From Notolepis coatsorum (Eukaryota; Chordata; Actinopteri; Aulopiformes; Paralepididae): a stretch of 64,000 nt of DNA. This document shows positions 33,570 through 45,431 of the stretch, piece by piece. Made by a program: the position numbers and the translations under genes. Under the pieces are notes generated by a model. It was not told the origin of the DNA and ran no database searches. It saw only the letters and a list, made by a program, of their open reading frames with translations. Location: positions 120,113,480-120,177,479 of the forward strand of contig OZ020592.1 in NCBI GenBank assembly GCA_963971535.1, in the 5' to 3' direction. Within the stretch, counting starts at the first letter, position 1. Each line of letters begins with the position of its first letter.

Positions 33570-33868
33570 GAGGTTAGCTCCTCTTGGAGGCATGGCTTTG
33601 ACTATACAGATTGTTATTAATGTTTTTAACTCCTCTTGGAGGCATGACTTTCACTATACAGGTTGTTATTAATGTTTAACTCCTCTTGGAGGCATGACTT
33701 TCACTATACAGGTTGTTATTAATGTTTAACTCCTCTTTGAGGCATGGCTTTCACTATACAGATTGTTATTAATGTGTTTAACTCCTCTTGGAGGCATGGC
33801 TTTCACTATACAGGTTGTTATTAATGTTTAACTCCTTGGAGGCATGGCTTTCACTATACAGGTTGTTA
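33570..33868 (+). repeat. 50-bp minisatellite, about six units
   Basis: Unit actcctcttggaggcatggc then tttcactatacaggttgtta. A further unit resumes near 34365 after the fold-back element. In ostf1 intron 2. Confidence 0.88.
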
Positions 33869-34362
33869 TGTAAGGGATAATGTATAGCTACGAGGTCATT
33901 GTCGCAAAATAATTGACCGACACGGAGTTTAGAACACTGAGGCGCCTCGCCGAGGTGTTTTAAACGTCAGTGAAGGTCAATTATTTTGCGACAATGACAG
34001 AGTATAGCTATACATTATCCCGCTTATTACATGGCTAACTTACTAACAATATACCTAATTCATTTTACACCATCGACAAGACGAGATCAAATGCAGACGC
34101 AGTTGTTCTGTGGCTCTGTCAGCCCAAATAAAGTGATTATTATTATCGCCGGCAGCCGGCAGGTGTGTCTGATTGCACTGATGCAGTGTGTGTCAGTGGG
34201 CTTGATTGCTCCAGCTGCGAAAAGCAATAATCACCTGTGACTATTGCGCGTTGCCCATGGCAGCGGTCAGTTATCGAAAAATAATTCACCGCTGTCGGGG
34301 GCTATTGGCCAATCACAATCAAGCATTTCGGTGAATGTGAAAACGCCATGTAATAACTATGG
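33869..34362. mobile_element. fold-back MITE
   Basis: About 45-bp arms (gggataatgtatagct ... ttgtcgcaaaataattgacc and the complement at 33976-34020) surround a loop that is itself palindromic. A second set of similar sequence lies at 34266-34300. It interrupts the 50-bp array. Superfamily unknown. Confidence 0.7.
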
Positions 34363-34529
34363 TTAACTCATCTTGGAGACATGACTTTTTACAGGTATAT
34401 TTATCACGTACCTCGTATCACATAGTGGTTTTATGATCTAGTGAATGGTGTGAATACACAATTTTGTTGTAAAAATGTGTAAAAGTCAGATTTCTCGTAA
34501 AAATTACTTCTGAAATATTTGGAATGTGA

Positions 34530-36058
34530 CCAGGGCCCTGTTCTCGTACCTGGCTAACTGAGTTAGCCGGATCATTTTCAGCATAGCTTGACTTAAGCCA
34601 GACCTTTCCGTTCCCCGACGTCGGATTGTCTAAATCACCATGGCAACATATCGAAAAGTTTGAACCTGGTCAAGGGCAGGGTTTAGTTCAGTTAGCTCGA
34701 TAGACTATAACCTGCATGGCCACACCCTCGCAAAGAAATGCAGCTCGCTTCCTGAAATAATCCTCACAGTTTAGATCCCATTATACCATTCTGAATTATG
34801 TTTTTGTGCTTCGTTTTTCTAGAGGGGGCTTTTGAAATGTAAAATAATATAAATAAAATGCTGATTAATAAATCATATTCAGCCTATAGATTTACTTTGT
34901 CCTAAATAATGCACGTCATATACGGATACGGCGCTTGCGCGTCGCGACACACACACTATGTGGTTATTTTAATAACGGAATATTGCAAATGTGAATCTCG
35001 CGGGGATATTTTTAATGAATGGGCGTTTGGCTCTGATTTAGTTTCATATTCTCCGCTGTTGATGTATTTGCTTAACTGAGCGCCCGAATTTTTTCATTCA
35101 AGCATAAATTGAAGCGTCTTCATGCGTGGATTGTGGATATGAATTACGACGGATCGGAATATGTGCATTGTTGAATTGTCACTCACACGTTATTGTGATA
35201 TTGTAACTGGGATTAAAATGTTTGAGGAGATGCACTGTTTGATTTGATGACGTGGACGTGACTTGAGAAAATGAATGAGCAATTGCAAGCCTTTGACGTT
35301 TTGATGAATTTGAGAAAATGCATTTATCTGTTTAAGCACTGTTAGTGTTATCTGATGATGAACAAGAAGGTGATTAACATGACTGGTGTCACTGGTATAA
35401 ACCAAAGGTTAATCAATTCAATGCATGTATGGATGATGTCCAAAACAGATTAAAACCTGATTAATAGTGAAACTGTATAGTCTCCCTCCAAGCCTCTCTG
35501 ACACATTATTTCGGGGGTCGCGCCTTGAAAACTTTGGGAACCATGTATTTATATATTATATATATAGTATCTATTAATGCGTATCAATTAGATACTCTTT
35601 GGGCTTGTTTTTGTCTACTTATTCAGAAATAGTTTAACTAATTATTTTCCCTAGCAAGATCTCATTCGATTATTCATTCCATTAAGCCTACTGCCAGCAG
35701 GCACATTTAAAGAAATATAATCTGATTGATTGGGGTAATGAGGGATTTAAAATTAGCCTATAGATTATGCATTTAACTTGTCAGCGAGGCTATTGACCCG
35801 TACTGTATTGTACCCATTCTGCAATCTGTTAATCAATCAATGCCGTTAGAAAATCAGGATTTCTGCGCACCTGCTGTCTTTTCAGGTGAGGCGGCCGCAC
35901 GCAATTATCCTGAGTATCAAGTCTGGTTTGAATTAACGAGACTGAATCAGCGTTCGAGGAACAGGGAAAGCCCGGATTCAAACATCGGGTTAATTGAATC
36001 TGGATAATGGGACTTTTGATCAACTTAGTTGAACCAGGTACGGGGAATAGGGCCCTGG
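34530..36058. mobile_element. TIR DNA transposon, 1.5 kb, non-autonomous
   Basis: Termini ccagggccctgttctcgtac and gtacggggaatagggccctgg-type inverted repeats. The flanks gaatgtga and aaatgtgtga suggest an imperfect duplication. It includes a Charlie-type fragment near 35490-35550 and a CR1-like tail at 35793-35838. No transposase. Confidence 0.7.
35793..35838 (+). mobile_element. CR1-like tail
   Basis: ttgacccgtactgtattgta followed by the cccattctgcaatctgttaa end and a short tcaa repeat. Confidence 0.75.
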
Positions 36059-36112
36059 AAATGTGTGAGATATTGTGACGGTGGTTTAACTTGGCCTTGA
36101 CCTGCTTCTGGA

Positions 36113-38098
36113 GCTCTGTCTCAGGCCTGACTCACCCTGATGCTCCATGTCTCAGGCCTGACTCACCCTGATGGAACTCTGTCTCAGGCCTGACTCACCC
36201 TGATGGTCCATGTCTCAGGCCTGACTCACCCTGATGCTCCATGTCTCAGCCTGACTCACCCTGATGGTCCATGTCTCAGGCCTGACTCACCCTGATGCTC
36301 CATGTCTCAGCCTGACTCACCCTGATGCTCCATGTCTCAGGCCTGACTCACCCTGATGCTCCATGTCTCAGCCTGACTCACCCTGATGCTCCATGTCTCA
36401 GGCCTGACTCACCCTGATGCTCCATGTCTCAGCCTGACTCACCCTGATGCTCCATGTCTCAGCCTGACTCACCCTGATGGAACTCTGTCTCAGGCCTGAC
36501 TCACCCTGATGGAACTCTGTCTCAGGCCTGACTCACCCTGATGGTCCATGTCTCAGGCCTGACTCACCCTGATGCTCCATGTCTCAGGCCTGACTCACCC
36601 TGATGCTCCATGTCTCAGGCCTGACTCACCCTGATGCTCCATGTCTCAGGCCTGACTCACCCTGATGGAGCTCTGTCTCAGGCCTGACTCACCCTGATGC
36701 TCCATGTCTCAGGCCTGACTCACCCTGATGGTCCATGTCTCAGGCCTGACTCACCCTGATGCTCCATGTCTCAGGCCTGACTCACCCTGATGGTCCATGT
36801 CTCAGGCCTGACTCACCCTGATGGTCCATGTCTCAGGCCTGACTCACCCTGATGCTCCATGTCTCAGCCTGACTCACCCTGATGGAGCTCTGTCTCAGGC
36901 CTGACTCACCCTGATGGTCCATGTCTCAGGCCTGACTCACCCTGATGGAACTCTGTCTCAGCCTGACTCACCCTGATGGAACTCTGTCTCAGGCCTGACT
37001 CACCCTGATGGAGCTCCATGTCTCAGGCCTGACTCACCCTGATGCTCCATGTCTCAGGCCTGACTCACCCTGATGGAACTCTGTCTCAGGCCTGACTCAC
37101 CCTGATGCTCCATGTCTCAGCCTGACTCACCCTGATGCTCCATGTCTCAGGCCTGACTCACCCTGATGGTCCATGTCTCAGCCTGACTCACCCTGATGCT
37201 CCATGTCTCAGGCCTGACTCACCCTGATGGTCCATGTCTCAGCCTGACTCACCCTGATGGAGCTCTGTCTCAGGCCTGACTCACCCTGATGCTCCATGTC
37301 TCAGCCTGACTCACCCTGATGGAGCTCTGTCTCAGGCCTGACTCACCCTGATGGAACTCTGTCTCAGGCCTGACTCACCCTGATGGAACTCTGTCTCAGG
37401 CCTGACTCACCCTGATGCTCCATGTCTCAGGCCTGACTCACCCTGATGCTCCATGTCTCAGGCCTGACTCACCCTGATGGTCCATGTCTCAGGCCTGACT
37501 CACCCTGATGGTCCATGTCTCAGCCTGACTCACCCTGATGCTCCATGTCTCAGGCCTGACTCACCCTGATGGAACTCTGTCTCAGGCCTGACTCACCCTG
37601 ATGCTCCATGTCTCAGGCCTGACTCACCCTGATGCTCCATGTCTCAGGCCTGACTCACCCTGATGGTCCATGTCTCAGCCTGACTCACCCTGATGCTCCA
37701 TGTCTCAGGCCTGACTCACCCTGATGCTCCATGTCTCAGCCTGACTCACCCTGATGGTCCATGTCTCAGCCTGACTCACCCTGATGCTCCATGTCTCAGG
37801 CCTGACTCACCCTGATGGTCCATGTCTCAGGCCTGACTCACCCTGATGCTCCATGTCTCAGGCCTGACTCACCCTGATGGTCCATGTCTCAGCCTGACTC
37901 ACCCTGATGGTCCATGTCTCAGGCCTGACTCACCCTGATGCTCCATGTCTCAGGCCTGACTCACCCTGATGCTCCATGTCTCAGGCCTGACTCACCCTGA
38001 TGGTCCATGTCTCAGGCCTGACTCACCCTGATGCTCCATGTCTCAGCCTGACTCACCCTGATGCTCCATGTCTCAGGCCTGACTCACCCTGATGGTCC
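36113..38098 (+). repeat. 31/29-bp minisatellite with a perfect AP-1 site per unit
   Basis: Unit ctcaggcctgactcaccctg then atgctccatgt, with 29-bp variants lacking gg and variable triplets (gctcc, ggtcc, ggaactc, ggagctc). About 65 units by length. Each unit contains TGACTCA, the consensus AP-1/TRE. A lone degenerate unit lies at 38593-38625, just upstream of the exon at 38643, so the array probably arose from intron sequence next to that exon. In ostf1 intron 2. Confidence 0.95.
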
Positions 38099-38268
38099 AT
38101 GTCCACAACGTCCAATCCCCACCCACCGGCTTTCCCACCCTCTAATACTGCCAATTGTGTTAGTATAAACGACCAGCCAAGCCGGTAGCAACGCCGAGAG
38201 CTGGGCTCGAACCCAGCATATCCTGCGTTAGTGGTGAGCGCCTTGCCCACTGCACCACTCAGCCGCCT
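38099..38268 (-). mobile_element. tRNA-derived SINE head, truncated
   Basis: Complement of a tRNA-like head with the B-box hairpin (gctgggctcgaacccagc region, 38200-38218), ending ...cactcagccgcc. The body is lost. It abuts the last minisatellite unit. Confidence 0.8.
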
Positions 38269-38642
38269 AGAAAAATACTCTTTATAGGGAATTTATAAGA
38301 TTGAAAACAAAAGAAGCGGGACAATAAATATAAAACATATAAAAATAAGTTAACTCATTATAAGGGAAAACAAAAAATAATATTATAAGGTTTGGGATTA
38401 AATAAGTGTATGCTTCTTCCCACTCCTTTTCAAAGATGTAAATGACGCACACAAAAAATGTAGTTTGACTTTTTTTTTTTTTTTTTTTTTATACATTTAT
38501 TATTTGAACGGCTTAAGGCTATATATGTACTTGATGTTTGTTTGTTATGTTGCATATTTGAAATAAACTTTAACTCTGCCTCTGCCTGCTTCTGGAACTG
38601 CGTCTCGGGCCTGACTCACCCTGTGGCTTGTTGTGTCCACAG
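38269..38642 (+). other. end of ostf1 intron 2
   Basis: AT-rich sequence with a 25-base T-run near 38466-38490, then a degenerate 31-bp unit and the acceptor tgtccacag. Confidence 0.6.
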
Positions 38643-38693
38643 CCTGACGAGCTGTACTTTGAAGAAGGTGACATCCTGTACATCTCTGACACG
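38643..38693 (+). CDS. ostf1: ostf1 exon: SH3 acidic RT-loop region
   Basis: A 51-bp exon in phase 0 on both sides, between tgtccacag and gtaagtt. It reads PDELYFEEGDILYISDT, the hallmark DELxFxxGD segment of SH3 domains, containing acidic residues that contact Arg/Lys in ligand peptides. It closely matches vertebrate OSTF1. Confidence 0.95.
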
Positions 38694-38760
38694 GTAAGTT
38701 AGACCGCTGCGCTGCCTGCTTCCGCCTTCTCTCTCTGCCCCTTCACTTTGTACTAACTTT

Positions 38761-38761
38761 G

Positions 38762-38799
<38 letters not shown>
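38761..38799. repeat. (AAT)n microsatellite
   Basis: About 13 ataataat repeats in ostf1 intron 3. Confidence 0.9.
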
Positions 38800-39254
38800 C
38801 TGTATTTGTATAACACCTTTTCATACAATAATTGCGTCTCAACGTGCTTCACAGCAGTAGAAAAAGACATGGGTATAAAATGTGCACAAAATTGGCAGAT
38901 CAAGAGCAATGCATAAAGTGCCGACGTAGAATTAGGCATAAAATGAGCATAAAATAGACGGCAACTAAATAGAAGGCATAGAACATTAAATCACATCGGT
39001 TTTCATATTAAGATCTAACATCCTCTTTGTTTACGGTTTGATTGTCACTGATTGATAACACCTGACTTGAGGGATGCATACAAGGATGTGTATTATTATT
39101 ATAAGGATGTTCATAATCTCTTCACTAGAAGTGAATTAACACGTGTGATGGCCGATAATGCTGGGTATTAATAACTAGACTTAATTGACCTATTTCACTG
39201 TGATGTTACTATGGAAACAGAATGTCTTGTGGAGGGGGGGGGGGGGGGGGTTAG

Positions 39255-40140
39255 CTTGTCTTCCCAAGTCGCTCTCTGCTTGGTTCCTGCTCTAGTCTCT
39301 TGTCTTCCCAAGTCGCTCTCTGCTTGGTTCCTGCTCTAGTCTCTTGTCTTCCCAAGTCGCTCTCTGCTTGGTTCCTGCTCTAGTCTCTTGTCTTCCCAAG
39401 TCGCTCTCTGCTTGGTTCCTGCTCTAGTCTCTTGTCTTCCCAAGTCGCTCTCTGCTTGGTTCCTGCTCTAGTCTCTTGTCTTCCCAAGTCGTTCTCTGCT
39501 TGGTTCCTGCTCTAGTCTCTTGTCTTCCCAAGTCGCTCTCTGCTTGGTTCCTGCTCTAGTCTCTTGTCTTCCCAAGTCGCTCTCTGCTTGGTTCCTGCTC
39601 TAGTCTCTTGTCTTCCCAAGTCGTTCTCTGCTTGGTTCCTGCTCTAGTCTCTTGTCTTCCCAAGTCGCTCTCTGCTTGGTTCCTGCTCTAGTCTCTTGTC
39701 TTCCCAAGTCGCTCTCTGCTTGGTTCCTGCTCTAGTCTCTTGTCTTCCCAAGTCGCTCTCTGCTTGGTTCCTGCTCTAGTCTCTTGTCTTCCCAAGTCGC
39801 TCTCTGCTTGGTTCCTGCTCTAGTCTCTTGTCTTCCCAAGTCGCTCTCTGCTTGGTTCCTGCTCTAGTCTCTTGTCTTCCCAAGTCGCTCTCTGCTTGGT
39901 TCCTGCTCTAGTCTCTTGTCTTCCCAAGTCGCTCTCTGCTTGGTTCCTGCTCTAGTCTCTTGTCTTCCCAAGTCGCTCTCTGCTTGGTTCCTGCTCTAGT
40001 CTCTTGTCTTCCCAAGTCGCTCTCTGCTTGGTTCCTGCTCTAGTCTCTTGTCTTCCCAAGTCGCTCTCTGCTTGGTTCCTGCTCTAGTCTCTTGTCTTCC
40101 CAAGTCCTTCTCTGCTTGGTTCCTGCTCTAGTCTCTTGTC
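39255..40140 (+). repeat. 44-bp pyrimidine-rich minisatellite, about 20 units
   Basis: Unit cttgtcttcccaagtcgctc then tctgcttggttcctgctcta and gtct. Starts at 39301 and 39345 give period 44. Units are nearly identical (rare gtcgtt variants). Each holds pyrimidine tract plus AG, resembling a splice acceptor. A G-run precedes it (39233-39250). In ostf1 intron 3. Confidence 0.95.
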
Positions 40141-40232
40141 TCGTTCTCTTCTCCCTTTTTGCTTTCTTTTTTTCCCTCCATCTTGTTTCTCTCATTTTCT
40201 TTTCTCTCCGTCTCTCCCTTCCACTTCGTCAG
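40141..40232 (+). promoter_or_regulatory. strong cryptic 3' splice site upstream of the SH3 exon
   Basis: A polypyrimidine tract of about 85 bases ends cacttcgtcag at 40232. It lies 77 bp before the true acceptor at 40309. Use of this site would put TGA as the first codon after the preceding exon. Confidence 0.5.
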
Positions 40233-40309
40233 TGACTCTGGATTGCGAGAAAGCAAATGATTTCCGCATTGTGATTGGCTCTCTCTCACTGCCTGTCTGT
40301 CATCCTCAG

Positions 40310-40373
40310 AGTGACAGTAATTGGTGGAAGGGGACATGCAGGGGGAGGACCGGCCTGATCCCAAGTAACTATG
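40310..40373 (+). CDS. ostf1: ostf1 exon: end of SH3 domain
   Basis: A 64-bp exon between catcctcag and gtgagta, entering in phase 0 and leaving one base of a Val codon. It reads [20 protein letters not shown] plus Tyr. The WW pair, the glycine before GLIPSNY and the final PSNY are the canonical peptide-binding face of SH3 domains. The acceptor tract (ctctctcactgcctgtctgt) is good. Confidence 0.96.
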
Positions 40374-40443
40374 GTGAGTAGAGGACGTTTATTTATTGAT
40401 GCACCATCTTCACCCTTTCCAGTCCCAGTATGAGCACTGCAAT

Positions 40444-41016
40444 GTCATCCCTCTGGTCTAAGAATTCATACATGTCATCCCTCTGGTCTAAGAATTCATA
40501 CATGTCATCCCTCTGGTCTAAGAATTCATACATGATGTCATCTAGGGCTGCACGATTAATCGATTTTAAATCGAAATCGTGATTTGGAATGATGCAATTA
40601 TCAAAAAAAAAAAAAAAAATCATTTGTTTAACCAGGAAGTCCCATTGAGATACAAGATCGGTTTGGGAGAGGGAAGTTTGATTAGATTGTGTGTTGTGAA
40701 GTTTAGACCTCAGAAAGGGAGAGTAAAGTACAGAAAAAAGGTACCGTTGGGTACCGGTATCGATTCCCAGGTAAAAAGAAAAATTGTCAGGCTCTGTGTC
40801 CCGAAAAGACCCATGCGTAGGCCAGATGAGAGCCCCATTTTACAATAAACCTCTGTGGGGCTGCTTAAATAATTTTTTATTATAATCGCAAATTTAATCT
40901 GAATCGCAATATCTGTCCGAAAAATCGCAATTAGATTATTTCCCAAAATCGTGCAGCCCTAATGTCATCCCTCTGGTCTAAGAATTCATACATGTCATCC
41001 CTCTGGTCTAAGAATG
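40444..41016 (+). repeat. 30-bp minisatellite, split by a hAT
   Basis: tcatccctctggtctaagaa then ttcatacatg, three units before the hAT (40444-40534) and about two after it (40964-41016), immediately followed by the 34-bp array. ostf1 intron 4. Confidence 0.9.
40543..40961. mobile_element. hAT MITE
   Basis: Termini tagggctgcacgatt and aaatcgtgcagccct(a). Perfect 8-bp duplication atgtcatc at 40535-40542 and 40962-40969. The interior holds a segment (aaaaaggtaccgttgggtac) shared with 48480-48500, perhaps a further nested piece. Confidence 0.93.
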
Positions 41017-44000
41017 CATCTTATAGATGACACACGGCACCCAGGAGAAAGATCTTATAGATGACACACAGCACCCAGGAGAAAGATCTTATAGATGACA
41101 CACAGCACTCAGGAGAAAGATCTTATAGATGACACACAGCACCCAGGAGAAAGATCTTATAGATGACACACAGCACCCAGGAGAAAGATCTTATAGATGA
41201 CACACAGCACCCAGGAGAAAGATCTTATAGATGACACACAGCACCCAGGAGAAAGATCTTATAGATGACACACGGCACTCAGGAGAAAGATCTTATAGAT
41301 GACACACAGCACCCAGGAGAAAGATCTTATAGATGACACACAGCACCCAGGAGAAAGATCTTATAGATGACACACAGCACTCAGGAGAAAGATCTTATAG
41401 ATGACACAGCACCCAGGAGAAAGATCTTATAGATGACACAGCACCCAGGAGAAAGATCTTATAGATGACACACAGCACCCAGGAGAAAGATCTTATAGAT
41501 GACACACAGCACCCAGGAGAAAGATCTTATAGATGACACACAGCACCCAGGAGAAAGATCTTATAGATGACACACAGCACCCAGGAGAAAGATCTTATAG
41601 ATGACACACAGCACCCAGGAGAAAGATCTTATAGATGACGCAGCACCCAGGAGAAAGATCTTATAGATGACACACAGCACCCAGGAGAAAGATCTTATAG
41701 ATGACACACAGCACCCAGGAGAAAGATCTTATAGATGACACACAGCACTCAGGAGAAAGATCTTATAGATGACACACAGCACCCAGGAGAAAGATCTTAT
41801 AGATGACACAGCACCCAGGAGAAAGATCTTATAGATGACACGCAGCACCCAGGAGAAAGATCTTATAGATGACACACAGCACTCAGGAGAAAGATCTTAT
41901 AGATGACACACAGCACTCAGGAGAAAGATCTTATAGATGACACAGCACCCAGGAGAAAGATTTTATAGATGACACGCAGCACCCAGGAGAAAGATCTTAT
42001 AGATGACACAGCACCCAGGAGAAAGATCTTATAGATGACACAGCACTCAGGAGAAAGATCTTATAGATGACACACAGCACCCAGGAGAAAGATCTTATAG
42101 ATGACACACAGCACTTAGGAGAAAGATCTTATAGATGACACACAGCACCCAGGAGAAAGATCTTATAGATGACACACAGCACTTAGGAGAAAGATCTTAT
42201 AGATGACACACAGCACCCAGGAGAAAGATCTTATAGATGACACACAGCACCCAGGAGAAAGATCTTATAGATGACACACAGCACCCAGGAGAAAGATCTT
42301 ATAGATGACACACAGCACCCAGGAGAAAGATCTTATAGATGACACACGGCACTCAGGAGAAAGATCTTATAGATGACACAGCACCCAGGAGAAAGATCTT
42401 ATAGATGACACAGCACCCAGGAGAAAGATCTTATAGATGACACAGCACCCAGGAGAAAGATCTTATAGATGACACAGCACCCAGGAGAAAGATCTTATAG
42501 ATGACACACAGCACCCAGGAGAAAGATCTTATAGATGACACACAGCACCCAGGAGAAAGATCTTATAGATGACACACAGCACCCAGGAGAAAGATCTTAT
42601 AGATGACACACAGCACCCAGGAGAAAGATCTTATAGATGACACACAGCACCCAGGAGAAAGATCTTATAGATGACACACAGCACTCAGGAGAAAGATCTT
42701 ATAGATGACACACAGCACTCAGGAGAAAGATCTTATAGATGACACACAGCACCCAGGAGAAAGATCTTATAGATGACACGCAGCACCCAGGAGAAAGATC
42801 TTATAGATGACACACAGCACCCAGGAGAAAGATCTTATAGATGACACACAGCACCCAGGAGAAAGATCTTATAGATGACACACAGCACCCAGGAGAAAGA
42901 TCTTATAGATGACACACAGCACCCAGGAGAAAGATCTTATAGATGACACACAGCACTCAGGAGAAAGATCTTATAGATGACACACAGCACTCAGGAGAAA
43001 GATCTTATAGATGACACACAGCACCCAGGCGAAAGATCTTATAGATGACACACAGCACTCAGGAGAAAGATCTTATAGATGACACACAGCACCCAGGAGA
43101 AAGATCTTATAGATGACACACAGCACCCAGGAGAAAGATCTTATAGATGACACACAGCACTCAGGAGAAAGATCTTATAGATGACGCAGCACCCAGGAGA
43201 AAGATCTTATAGATGACACAGCACCCAGGAGAAAGATCTTATAGATGACACACAGCACCCAGGAGAAAGATCTTATAGATGACACAGCACCCAGGAGAAA
43301 GATCTTATAGATGACACAGCACCCAGGAGAAAGATCTTATACATGACACACAGCACTCAGGAGAAAGATCTTATAGATGACACACAGCACCCAGGAGAAA
43401 GATCTTATAGATGACACACAGCACCCAGGAGAAAGATCTTATAGATGACACAGCACCCAGGAGAAAGATCTTATAGATGACACACAGCACCCAGGAGAAA
43501 GATCTTATAGATGACACAGCACCCAGGAGAAAGATCTTATAGATGACACACAGCACTCAGGAGAAAGATCTTATAGATGACACACAGCACCCAGGAGAAA
43601 GATCTTATAGATGACACACAGCACCCAGGAGAAAGATCTTATAGATGACACAGCACCCAGGAGAAAGATCTTATAGATGACACAGCACCCAGGAGAAAGA
43701 TCTTATAGATGACACAGCACCCAGGAGAAAGATCTTATAGATGACACAGCACCCAGGAGAAAGATCTTATAGATGACACACAGCACCCAGGAGAAAGATC
43801 TTATAGATGACACACAGCACCCAGGAGAAAGATCTTATAGATGACACAGCACCCAGGAGAAAGATCTTATAGATGACACACAGCACCCAGGAGAAAGATC
43901 TTATAGATGACACACAGCACTCAGGAGAAAGATCTTATAGATGACACACAGCACCCAGGAGAAAGATCTTATAGATGACACACAGCACCCAGGAGAAAGA

Positions 44001-45184
44001 TCTTATAGATGACACACAGCACTCAGGAGAAAGATCTTATAGATGACACACAGCACCCAGGAGAAAGATCTTATAGATGACACAGCACCCAGGAGAAAGA
44101 TCTTATAGATGACACAGCACCCAGGAGAAAGATCTTATAGATGACACAGCACCCAGGAGAAAGATCTTATAGATGACACACGGCACCCAGGAGAAAGATC
44201 TTATAGATGACACAGCACCCAGGAGAAAGATCTTATAGATGACACACGGCACCCAGGAGAAAGATCTTATAGATGACACAGCACCCAGGAGAAAGATCTT
44301 ATAGATGACACACAGCACCCAGGAGAAAGATCTTATAGATGACACACAGCACCCAGGAGAAAGATCTTATAGATGACACACAGCACCCAGGAGAAAGATC
44401 TTATAGATGACACACAGCACCCAGGAGAAAGATCTTATAGATGACACAGCACCCAGGAGAAAGATCTTATAGATGACACACAGCACCCAGGAGAAAGATC
44501 TTATAGATGACACAGCACCCAGGAGAAAGATCTTATAGATGACACACAGCACCCAGGAGAAATATCTTATAGATGACACACAGCACTCAGGAGAAAGATC
44601 TTATAGATGACACACAGCACTCAGGAGAAAGATCTTATAGATGACACACAGCACCCAGGAGAAAGATCTTATAGATGACACACAGCACCCAGGAGAAAGA
44701 TCTTATAGATGACACAGCACCCAGGAGAAAGATCTTATAGATGACACACAGCACCCAGGAGAAAGATCTTATAGATGACACACAGCACCCAGGAGAAAGA
44801 TCTTATAGATGACACACAGCACCCAGGAGAAAGATCTTATAGATGACACACAGCACCCAGGAGAAAGATCTTATAGATGACACACAGCACTCAGGAGAAA
44901 GATCTTATAGATGACACACAGCACTCAGGAGAAAGATCTTATAGATGACACACAGCACCCAGGAGAAAGATCTTATAGATGACACACAGCACTCAGGAGA
45001 AAGATCTTATAGATGACACACAGCACCCAGGAGAAAGATCTTATAGATGACACACAGCACCCAGGAGAAAGATCTTATAGATGACACACGGCACCCAGGA
45101 GAAAGATCTTATAGATGACACACAGCACCCAGGAGAAAGATCTTATAGATGACACACAGCACCCAGGAGAAAGATCTTATAGAT
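41016..45184 (+). repeat. 34/32-bp minisatellite, about 124 units, 4.2 kb
   Basis: Unit agatcttatagatgacacac then agcacccaggagaa; 32-bp variants lack one ac. Point variants (cccagg/ctcagg, cacggc) are scattered, giving blocks of similar sub-types. No unique spacers occur between units. Minus-strand frames appear where 34- and 32-bp units alternate (66 bp = 22 codons) and are not genes. ostf1 intron 4. Confidence 0.97.
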
Positions 45185-45431
45185 CAGGGGTTCCCAAAGT
45201 GGTCGCCAGATGATTAAAAAAAAATAAATAAAAAATCAGGCCACTGAACTTAGAAGCAGGCCAGGCCGGTGTTTCCAGTTGCAGCAAAGGGATGCATGTG
45301 ATTGGTGGAGGCGGGACCCTTACAAAAAACTGTTGTTGCTAATCATTGTCACATGCTATCCTGTAATAACCCCCCCCCAGAAAAATCTACTTTGCATTTG
45401 ATATATTGCAAATATATGCCATCACACACAC
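45185..45431. mobile_element. hAT (Charlie-like) left end
   Basis: Starts caggggttcccaaagtggtc, the same terminus type as 46345. It continues with gaacttagaagcaggccagg, shared with 46442-46461. It is interrupted by the piggyBac-like element; its right end was not identified with confidence. Confidence 0.65.

Noticed and set aside
40136..40381. An independent 81-residue protein
   Set aside because: It only overlaps the true ostf1 SH3 exon in the same frame; the upstream part is polypyrimidine tract.
43371..44579. Minus-strand frames repeating VIYKIFLLGAV
   Set aside because: They arise from alternating 34- and 32-bp minisatellite units (66 bp = 22 codons).
41016..45184. CRISPR-like direct repeats
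   Set aside because: Units are contiguous with no unique spacers, and the context is a vertebrate intron.
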